Origin: Candidatus Methanovirga meridionalis
GTDB taxonomy: Archaea; Methanobacteriota; Methanobacteria; Methanobacteriales; Methanobacteriaceae
NCBI GenBank assembly: GCA_031289325.1
Contig: JAITPS010000272.1
Span: forward strand, 1-6,707
Length of the DNA stretch: 6,707 bases
Reading direction: 5' to 3'
Shown: positions 1 to 4,622 of the stretch, in pieces
Position numbering within the stretch: position 1 is the stretch's first letter
Layout of the letters: each line of letters starts with the position of its first letter
Made by a program: the position numbers and the translations under genes
The notes under the pieces: generated by a model
What the model was told of the DNA's origin: nothing
Seen by the model: only the letters and a program-made list of their open reading frames with translations
Database searches by the model: none

Positions 1-193
1 TAATATAAAATCATTATAAATAAAAATATTTAATATAAAATCATTATAAATAAAAATATTTAATATAAAATCATTATAAATAAAAATATTTAATATAAAA
101 TCATTATAAATAAAAATAATTAATATAAAATCATTATAAATAAAAATAATTAATATAAAATCATTATAAATAAAAATATTTAATATAAAATCA
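1..193. repeat. 30-bp tandem repeat array, about 6.4 copies
   Basis: Six full 30-bp units begin at 1, 31, 61, 91, 121 and 151, and a seventh starts at 181 and breaks off after about 13 bases. Each unit opens with taatataaaatcattataa. The copies are identical except near the end of the unit, where units 1-3 and 6 end in att and units 4-5 end in aat. The array starts at the window edge and may extend further left. There is no unique sequence between units, so it is a simple array and not a CRISPR. It lies downstream of the HAD gene. Read on the minus strand each unit carries a run of five T, so the array could help end HAD transcription; that is an inference. Confidence 0.95.
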
Positions 194-220
194 ATATTTC
201 ATAATTTAAAAGATACTTTC

Positions 221-235
221 ATGCTTTTTAAGCAT
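221..235 (-). terminator. small hairpin downstream of the HAD gene
   Basis: ATGCTT (221-226) and AAGCAT (230-235) form a perfect 6-bp stem with a 3-base loop, 27 bases past the HAD stop codon. No strong T run follows directly on the minus strand, so it is a weak terminator candidate. The T-rich reverse strand of the 30-bp array just beyond it may do more of the work. Confidence 0.3.
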
Positions 236-262
236 ATAAATTATTCATAAGAAGTAAAATAT

Positions 263-943
263 TTAAAGTAGTTTATCTAATTCACTAATGTTATTTATTA
301 TTTTTATATCTAAATTATCATCCTTTATTTTTTGAATTTCTTCAGGACTTATATTTGAATTAACAAGAATAGATGACATTCCTGCATTAATTGCTCCCAT
401 ACAGTCAGTATTTAATCTGTTTCCTACCATTATACTATTTTCAGCTCCACATTCCATTCTTTTTAATGCTTCATCAAAAATATATTTGTTTGGTTTCTCA
501 AACCCAACTTCTTCAGAGGTTATAACCTTATCAAAAAAGTTATGTAAGTTTAATCTAACTAATTTTTCCCATTGTTTTATTGTTAAACCATTGGATATTA
601 CAGCTAATCTATAACCTTTACTTTTTAAATATATTAAAATATCCATTGTTTTTGGAAATGGTCTTAAAAGTGCAAATTTAACATTATGATATGTAATCAT
701 TCCTAAAGCTATTAACATTGAGTTTTTTTCACCTAAAACCGTTTTGGTTAAAACATCAAAATGTTTATCATAATTAGATCCTTTCTGACCTATAATCTCT
801 TTTAAAAGTGAGTAAGCTTCATCAAAGGATATTGGTAAGCCATTATCAACCATCATTTTAATAGCTGATTTTCGAGCTGATTTGGCAAATGTTGATGTAT
901 CCAATATTGTATCATCTATATCAAAAAAAACTGCTTTTTTCAT
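263..943 (-). CDS. HAD-superfamily hydrolase, subfamily IA-like
   Basis: A 226-residue cytosolic protein with the haloacid dehalogenase fold, probably a phosphatase acting on a small phosphorylated metabolite; the substrate cannot be read from sequence. Motif I is FFDIDDT, with nucleophile Asp8 and general acid Asp10. A helical cap follows at about residues 15-95. Motif II is VISNG (Ser117), motif III is the EKP Lys150, and motif IV is MVGNRLNTD (residues 172-180). Motif IV has Asn175 where many relatives have Asp, but Asp180 remains, so the Mg2+ site may still work. Length and layout fit the small archaeal HAD group often annotated as TIGR02253-like. ATG at 943 places motif I at the usual distance from the N-terminus; the upstream AGAAGAAGA is only a weak ribosome binding site. 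The gene stands alone, with 849 bases between it and the upstream PEPCK-like gene. The family is secure and the function open. Confidence 0.93.
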   Translation of the reverse strand: MKKAVFFDIDDTILDTSTFAKSARKSAIKMMVDNGLPISFDEAYSLLKEIIGQKGSNYDKHFDVLTKTVLGEKNSMLIALGMITYHNVKFALLRPFPKTMDILIYLKSKGYRLAVISNGLTIKQWEKLVRLNLHNFFDKVITSEEVGFEKPNKYIFDEALKRMECGAENSIMVGNRLNTDCMGAINAGMSSILVNSNISPEEIQKIKDDNLDIKIINNISELDKLL

Positions 944-961
944 AAATATCTTCTTCTAACT

Positions 962-1033
962 ATTTGAACGATAAATTTTTTATTAAATTATTTAATTTTA
1001 AATATCACTTCATGAAAACCTATAATTTTAAAT
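962..1033. repeat. dispersed intergenic repeat, copy 1 of 2
   Basis: This stretch aligns without gaps to 6333-6404 at a constant offset of 5371 bases. ATAAATTTTTTATTAAATTA and its continuation to 1005 are identical, and the CATGAAAA at 1011-1018 also matches. Differences cluster at 969-970, 1006-1009 and 1019-1020. The left end runs close to the ribosome binding region of the HAD gene, so this copy also covers that gene's likely promoter. I could not pick out a convincing TATA box in sequence this rich in A and T. Confidence 0.7.
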
Positions 1034-1063
1034 ATTGCTTCATGAAAACCTATAATTTTAAAT
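991..1063. repeat. 30-bp tandem repeat, about 2.4 copies
   Basis: Units run 991-1020 and 1021-1050, with a partial third copy from 1051 to about 1063. Each full unit ends in CTTCATGAAAACC, which holds the palindrome TTCATGAA. The first unit differs from the second mainly at 1006-1008 (CAC against TGC). The array overlaps the dispersed repeat that recurs near 6333-6404, where a single TCATGAAAA motif is present. Confidence 0.85.
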
Positions 1064-1092
1064 GTAATATGTGTATTAATTTTTTGCAAAAG

Positions 1093-1167
1093 TCATTACT
1101 TCTAATTTTTTTTAAAATCATTACTTCTAATTTTTCTTAGAATCATTACTTATAATTTTTCTTAAAA
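1093..1167. repeat. 25-bp tandem repeat, 3 copies
   Basis: Three imperfect 25-bp units lie at 1093-1117, 1118-1142 and 1143-1167. Each begins TCATTACTTCTAATTTTT or a one-base variant (TCATTACTTATAA in the third) and ends in TTAAAA or TTAGAA. It follows the 30-bp array after about 30 bases. No coding potential or structure is visible in it. Confidence 0.85.
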
Positions 1168-1303
1168 TAAATTTTTTTAAAATTAAAATTATTATTTTTA
1201 AAAAATAAGTAAAATTAACTATTTAATTATAAATTAATAAAATTTATTAGATAATTTTAAAAATTAGAATAATTTAATAAAAATTAAAAAATTTTTAAAA
1301 TAA
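1168..1303. other. plain A/T-rich spacer
   Basis: Almost pure A and T, with runs of both bases and no clean tandem unit, no long open frame and no strong inverted repeat that I can separate from base composition. I see nothing to annotate here. Confidence 0.6.
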
Positions 1304-1499
1304 AGAAAATCAAAGATTTTCTAACTGAAATAAAAAATTTCAATAAAGAAAATTATAAATTTTCTAACTTTAAAAACTAAATTTTTTAAAATAAATAAAA
1401 TCAAAGATTTTCTATTAAAGATTTTCTAACTTTAAAAAATAGAAAATTGTTTAAAATAAAGAAAAACTTCGTTTTCTAAGTGAAATGAAAAGTTTCACT
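1304..1499. repeat. cluster of related hairpins with compensated stems
   Basis: Several short inverted repeats follow each other. AGAAAATC/GATTTTCT lies at 1304-1311/1315-1322, TGAAAT/ATTTCA at 1326-1331/1337-1342, AGAAAATT/AATTTTCT at 1347-1354/1358-1365, AAAATC/GATTTT at 1397-1402/1406-1411, and ATTTTCTA/TAGAAAAT at 1421-1428/1440-1447. A bulged AGAAAAAC/GTTTTCT lies at 1460-1467/1471-1477, and AGTGAAA/TTTCACT at 1479-1485/1493-1499. The first pair and the last pair share one layout: a hairpin of AGAAAA type followed 1-3 bases later by one of TGAAA type. Because the stems vary while pairing is kept, a structured RNA or a hairpin-forming repeat element is possible. No promoter is assigned and the strand is unknown. 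Confidence 0.6.
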
Positions 1500-1510
1500 A
1501 AAGAAAAAAT

Positions 1511-1571
1511 AAAAAATTTGGTTCTAACTTCAAAAATTAAGGTTTTTAAACCGTAAAAAATTTGGTTCTAA
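1511..1571. repeat. direct repeat with a small palindrome between copies
   Basis: AAAAAATTTGGTTCTAA occurs at 1511-1527 and again at 1555-1571. Between them GGTTTTTAAACC (1541-1552) can fold into a 5-bp stem. The 14-base core AAAAAATTTGGTTC appears a third time at 4223-4236, upstream of cobQ. The role is unknown. Confidence 0.7.
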
Positions 1572-1654
1572 ACTGTAATATAAATATATTTTGATTAATA
1601 TAAATAATTTTAAATTAATGTTGTCAATTTAAGAAAATTATTTTTTTAAACTTG

Positions 1655-1711
1655 GATTAAAATTAAAAATTGATTTTGTATAAAACAAGATTTTAGATAG
1701 AAATTTTAATC
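1655..1711. repeat. 10-bp inverted repeat downstream of the PEPCK-like gene
   Basis: GATTAAAATT (1655-1664) and AATTTTAATC (1702-1711) are perfect reverse complements, 37 bases apart. CTTGG (1651-1655) and CCTAAG (1719-1724) could extend the stem with one bulge and an internal loop. The element lies 82-138 bases past the PEPCK-like stop codon on the minus strand. It could be a transcript-end structure, but no good T run follows, so I leave it as an inverted repeat. The rest of 1572-1792 is A/T-rich with nothing else recognisable. Confidence 0.5.
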
Positions 1712-1792
1712 AAAAATTCCTAAGTTGGTAGTATTGTAATTTTAAATTAATATTCTTTAATAATATTTAGAGTAAATTTGTAAATAAACTAA

Positions 1793-3484
1793 TCATTCTC
1801 TTTGAAGAAATTTTAATAGCTTTTTTGCAATAGTATTCAATGGTTTTTCTTCTTTTGTATTTAAACCTAATTGTGTATAAATTTCACCAATATAAGTGCC
1901 ATTTACTCTTAGGGACTTAAATATTTTATTAATTAAATCATTACAAAGTTCTTTCTTTTGCATGGGTCCAAAAGGATTGGCAAAATAGGTTTTACTAATC
2001 CCTATTTCCTGTGTCGTACCTTTACTCATTCTTTTACCCCTCACAAATACTTTTTTCGCTTCTTCAATGTCTTTAAATTCATACATTCCTTCTTTTTCAT
2101 CATAATTATTTAAATAACACAATAAGTCTACACTATGATTTTTAGAAATAATATTATGATTGGTGGTTTTTATAATGAGTCGTGAATTGCTTTTATTTGG
2201 ATTGAAAAAAATAGATCTATCAATATTCTCATAGGGAGTGCCTGGAGATAAGTCATCAAGTCTTAAAAACGCTCCAATTTCAGTACCTTGTGCATAAGGA
2301 ACTCCATCTTCAATGTGAAGACTTCCCATATCATCAAATACAATTTCAATATGTTTAATAATATCGTTTTCTAAGTTTTGTAATGCTTCAATTGATTCTG
2401 ATTTTCCAGCCCCAGAATCACCAACTAATAACAATCCTTTTTTCTCACCATTTTTAAGATAGACATTTACTAAACTTCCATGAATAGGTAACCAACCTTT
2501 TTCCATGACTTTTAAATTATGTAATGTGAGTATCATTTTCTTCATATATCCAAAGTATTCAGATTTTACATTGTATCCAATTGTTCCAACCCATAAATCT
2601 TCTTCTTTATCATGATAAAAAAGATTTTCATCTTGTTTTGTGTTACCAAATAATAATATGCCATCAGGTTTTGAATGTGCTATGTTAGATGATGCTAATT
2701 CAAATAAATTTGCAAGTGAAACTCCATTGTATATGTAGTCGCGATGGAAGTAAATCATGAAAAATAGATTACCTACTTTAGCAGGATATCCAATCCAAGA
2801 ATTTTCATCCTCATCAAAAGATATAATTGGGTTTGTATATGTTTCTTTAAATGTTCCTTCTCGTTTATTTGAATTTGTAGAAATGATCATTGGTGTTCTA
2901 AGCATCACAGATTTAATTATTAATATATTAGATAGTTTATTATACTTATCAGATAAAAAGAATTTTTTCAATTGATAAACAAGTATTGAAGCATTTGTTC
3001 CTGTCTGTAATTGCCTATAAATATTATTTTTCTCCCCACTTAAATTTTGCTCTATATCTCTATAAAAAGAACGTAACAGACTATTAAAACTTGAATCTTG
3101 AAGTACGAAATGTTGTTCTGTTTTTCTACTAAATCGTGTTCTTGTTATACTGAATCTTCTGTATGACATCCAATAATCATGAAAACCTTCAACAAATTCC
3201 AAAAAGAGATTTTTGTTTTTTAGGTAATGATTATCAATCTCTTCTGGTTTTACAACAAGTAACATTCGCAGTGTTTTTAAAATTTCATACAATGCATCAG
3301 AGGTAGTGTTTTCATTTAATAAATATTTATAAAGGTTAGGATTTTCTTCTTTTAAATGATTAATGTATTTTTCAGTGATTTCTTTAAAGTATATTGAATT
3401 AAGTAAATCTTTTGTATTGGATGAATAAGCCAAATCAAAGTTTATAATAACTAAATTATTATTTATGTATAATCCTTCTTTCAT
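1793..3484 (-). CDS. PEPCK/HPr kinase-fold protein of unknown substrate
   Basis: A 563-residue protein whose C-terminal half follows the order of the ATP-dependent PEPCK active site. IHGS (His335) matches the PEPCK metal-binding MHCS, GDSGAGKS (355-362) is the P-loop, FDDMG (Asp384/Asp385) is the second metal motif, EIGAFLRLDDLSPG resembles GGCYAKTIKLS, SNSR (Arg435) matches the catalytic ENTR arginine, and GTTQEIGISKTYF resembles the late GTERG segment. Residues 1-330 are much less like PEPCK; RQLQTGTNAS (157-166) is the most motif-like part. I see no signal peptide or membrane span. It probably binds ATP and a divalent metal in the cytosol and moves a phosphate, but the weak substrate half means ordinary oxaloacetate chemistry should not be assumed. 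I recall similar proteins in Firmicutes, so transfer is possible; 6 of 19 arginines use CGN, against 2 of 23 in the two neighbours. The start has a clear GAGGT seven bases upstream; the stop is TGA. Confidence 0.88.
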   Translation of the reverse strand: MKEGLYINNNLVIINFDLAYSSNTKDLLNSIYFKEITEKYINHLKEENPNLYKYLLNENTTSDALYEILKTLRMLLVVKPEEIDNHYLKNKNLFLEFVEGFHDYWMSYRRFSITRTRFSRKTEQHFVLQDSSFNSLLRSFYRDIEQNLSGEKNNIYRQLQTGTNASILVYQLKKFFLSDKYNKLSNILIIKSVMLRTPMIISTNSNKREGTFKETYTNPIISFDEDENSWIGYPAKVGNLFFMIYFHRDYIYNGVSLANLFELASSNIAHSKPDGILLFGNTKQDENLFYHDKEEDLWVGTIGYNVKSEYFGYMKKMILTLHNLKVMEKGWLPIHGSLVNVYLKNGEKKGLLLVGDSGAGKSESIEALQNLENDIIKHIEIVFDDMGSLHIEDGVPYAQGTEIGAFLRLDDLSPGTPYENIDRSIFFNPNKSNSRLIIKTTNHNIISKNHSVDLLCYLNNYDEKEGMYEFKDIEEAKKVFVRGKRMSKGTTQEIGISKTYFANPFGPMQKKELCNDLINKIFKSLRVNGTYIGEIYTQLGLNTKEEKPLNTIAKKLLKFLQRE

Positions 3485-3489
3485 TTTGT

Positions 3490-3497
3490 TAACCTCT
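3490..3497 (-). promoter_or_regulatory. ribosome binding site of the PEPCK-like gene
   Basis: On the minus strand the sequence before the start codon reads GAGAGGTTAACAAAATG. GAGGT fits the archaeal 16S 3' end and stands seven bases before the ATG. It is the clearest Shine-Dalgarno site in the window and fixes this start. Confidence 0.75.
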
Positions 3498-3532
3498 CAT
3501 TTTAGTTCTATATTAATCATTTATTGGGATTT

Positions 3533-3540
3533 TTTATAAA
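3533..3540 (-). promoter_or_regulatory. candidate TATA box of the PEPCK-like gene
   Basis: TTTATAAA lies about 50 bases upstream of the start codon. With the usual archaeal distance of about 25 bases to the start point, the leader would be about 25 nt and would contain the GAGGT site. The motif is common in DNA this rich in A and T, so the call rests on position. Confidence 0.4.
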
Positions 3541-3552
3541 CTGTTAAAAAAG

Positions 3553-3618
3553 TGTGGAGTTTTAAAGAATTAACTCTTGTTTATAAATGAAATAAATCTG
3601 TTTTAAAAAAACTCCACA
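3553..3618. promoter_or_regulatory. 11-bp perfect inverted repeat upstream of the PEPCK-like gene
   Basis: TGTGGAGTTTT (3553-3563) and AAAACTCCACA (3608-3618) are exact reverse complements separated by 44 bases. The arms contain G and C in an otherwise A/T region, which makes a chance match less likely. They sit just upstream of the candidate TATA box. They could be paired operator half-sites, or the ends of a small decayed mobile element. No flanking duplication is evident. Confidence 0.55.
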
Positions 3619-3684
3619 ATAGTTTCACATCATTCTATAAACCTACTTCCAAAACATAACTATATAATTTTTGATTTATTAATT

Positions 3685-3840
3685 TATAGTATCTTTGATA
3701 AAGTTCTTAATAAATAACTTTTTTAGAAATAACTTTTTTAGAAATAACTTTTTTAGAAATAACTTTTTTAGAAATAACTTTTTTAGAAATAACTTTTTTA
3801 GAAATAATTTTTTTAGAAATAACTTTTTTAGAAATAAATA
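3685..3840. repeat. 15-bp tandem repeat, 8 copies, with lead-in
   Basis: Eight units of AATAACTTTTTTAGA run from 3713 to 3832 and a partial ninth follows. The only change is C to T in the seventh unit (3803-3817). The lead-in at 3685-3710, ending AAAGTTCTTAA, resembles sequence at 6308-6331, and more weakly 6218-6240, each of which also precedes a T-rich repeat. The array is in the spacer between two divergent genes, about 230 bases from the PEPCK-like start. Confidence 0.93.
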
Positions 3841-3940
3841 TTATTAAAAAATATTAATTTAAAATTAATTATATTAATTAAAATAAATTTATATTATTTA
3901 AAATTTAAAATTATAGATTTTTATAAATTAATATTTAAAA
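3841..3940. other. plain A/T-rich spacer
   Basis: A and T only apart from a single G, without a clear unit or open frame. It separates the 15-bp array from the 29-bp array. I see nothing else in it. Confidence 0.6.
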
Positions 3941-4110
3941 TTAAATAATTTATTAAAAAAATTTTAAAGTTAAATAATTTATTAAAAAAATTTTAAAGTT
4001 AAATAATTTATTAAAAAAATTTTAAAATTAAATAATTTATTAAAAAAATTTTAAAATTAAATAATGTAATAAAAAAATTTTAAAATTAAATAATGTAATA
4101 AAAAAATTTA
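3941..4110. repeat. 29-bp tandem repeat, about 6 copies
   Basis: Units start at 3941, 3970, 3999, 4028, 4057 and 4086; the last is incomplete. Each opens with TTAAATAAT and carries AAAAAAATTTTAAA near its end. Variation is ordered along the array: the first two units end in G and the later ones in A, while the last two read GTAAT in place of TTATT. This gradient suggests growth by local duplication. Confidence 0.92.
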
Positions 4111-4135
4111 TCATTCAAAATTTAAGAAATTTTCC

Positions 4136-4175
4136 CATAAGAACTATTAATTTATCATAAGAACTATTAATTTAT
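4136..4175. repeat. 20-bp direct repeat, 2 copies
   Basis: CATAAGAACTATTAATTTAT occurs at 4136-4155 and again at 4156-4175, perfectly and without a gap. It has a more mixed base content than the neighbouring arrays. Confidence 0.9.
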
Positions 4176-4199
4176 TATATTATATTATATTTAGATATT

Positions 4200-4256
4200 G
4201 TTCAAAAAATAGATATATGTTCAAAAAATTTGGTTCGAAAAATTTGTTCAAAAGTT
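4200..4256. repeat. four GTTC(A/G)AAA motifs
   Basis: GTTCAAAAAAT lies at 4200-4210 and 4219-4229, GTTCGAAAAAT at 4233-4243 and GTTCAAAAGTT at 4246-4256. The spacings are 19, 14 and 13 bases. The stretch 4223-4236 also matches the repeat at 1511 and 1555. It could be a cluster of binding sites about 370 bases upstream of cobQ or only a degenerate repeat. Confidence 0.5.
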
Positions 4257-4292
4257 TTTGTAAATTAAAAAGTTTTTACAAATTATTTTTTT
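4257..4292 (+). terminator. hairpin followed by a T run
   Basis: TTTGTAAA (4257-4264) pairs with TTTACAAA (4275-4282), an 8-bp stem with a 10-base loop, followed by TTA and seven T (4286-4292). The shape is that of a rho-independent terminator on the plus strand, but no gene or obvious transcript precedes it, and pure A/T stems arise easily here. Confidence 0.25.
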
Positions 4293-4560
4293 AAAAATTA
4301 CTATTAATCTTTTAAATTTAATTTAAAGAGAAATTTAAAGAGATAAAAACTATTTTTGATTATAAATATTTAACTGAATTTTATAAGTGATTGTCCAATA
4401 ATTCAAAATTTCAATCGTCGTTAAATTTTTAATTGGTTTATTGCATTATTTTTGACTATTTCATATTTGTTGCCCAGTTTTGAACTCATTTTTCTCAATG
4501 TTGATGAATATTAATATTTAATAAAAAAATATAATTTAGAAAAAATTATAAGTTTGATAA
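4293..4560. other. spacer upstream of cobQ with a more complex stretch
   Basis: A 12-base direct repeat AATTTAAAGAGA lies at 4320-4331 and 4332-4343. From about 4385 to 4505 the sequence is less repetitive and richer in G and C than the rest of the gap. It holds a 22-codon minus-strand frame at 4421-4489, starting MSSKLGNKYE, too short to call as a gene. Plus-strand translation gives short fragments broken by stops, so a decayed gene is possible but unrecognised. No cobalamin riboswitch core is visible. Confidence 0.4.
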
Positions 4561-4563
4561 AAT

Positions 4564-4574
4564 AATATAAATAA
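4564..4574 (+). promoter_or_regulatory. candidate TATA box of cobQ
   Basis: AATATAAATAA ends about 48 bases before the annotated ATG, which would give a leader of roughly 25-30 nt. The position suits an archaeal promoter, but similar strings are common nearby. Confidence 0.35.
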
Positions 4575-4601
4575 AATTAAAACTGTTAATTAAAAGATTA
4601 T

Positions 4602-4607
4602 GGGGGA
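4602..4607 (+). promoter_or_regulatory. Shine-Dalgarno-like GGGGGA before cobQ
   Basis: GGGGGA is the only purine-rich G cluster before cobQ. It stands 15 bases from the ATG at 4623, which is too far, but 6 bases from the in-frame ATA at 4614. It can pair with the CCUCC of 16S rRNA if one G-U pair is allowed. It also forms part of a five-codon frame, ATG to TAA, at 4600-4617. Confidence 0.5.
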
Positions 4608-4622
4608 ATTATCATAAAAATC

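Noticed and set aside
1..193. CRISPR array
   Set aside because: The 30-bp units are directly adjacent with no spacers and no cas gene is present; it is a simple tandem repeat.
2757..2975. 72-codon plus-strand open frame starting MKNRLPTLAG
   Set aside because: It lies wholly antisense within the PEPCK-like gene, which has clear motifs, and shows no ribosome binding site or family of its own.
1793..3484. Ordinary gluconeogenic PEPCK
   Set aside because: The nucleotide and metal motifs match, but I could not find the N-terminal oxaloacetate-binding pattern and the P-loop is altered, so the plain PEPCK name would overstate the evidence.
3553..3618. Insertion sequence bounded by the 11-bp inverted repeat
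   Set aside because: Only 44 bases lie between the arms, with no transposase and no flanking target duplication.
3485..4613. Cobalamin riboswitch upstream of cobQ
   Set aside because: No B12-box-like GCCACTG or other G/C-rich paired core is visible, and such riboswitches are not expected in this archaeal group.
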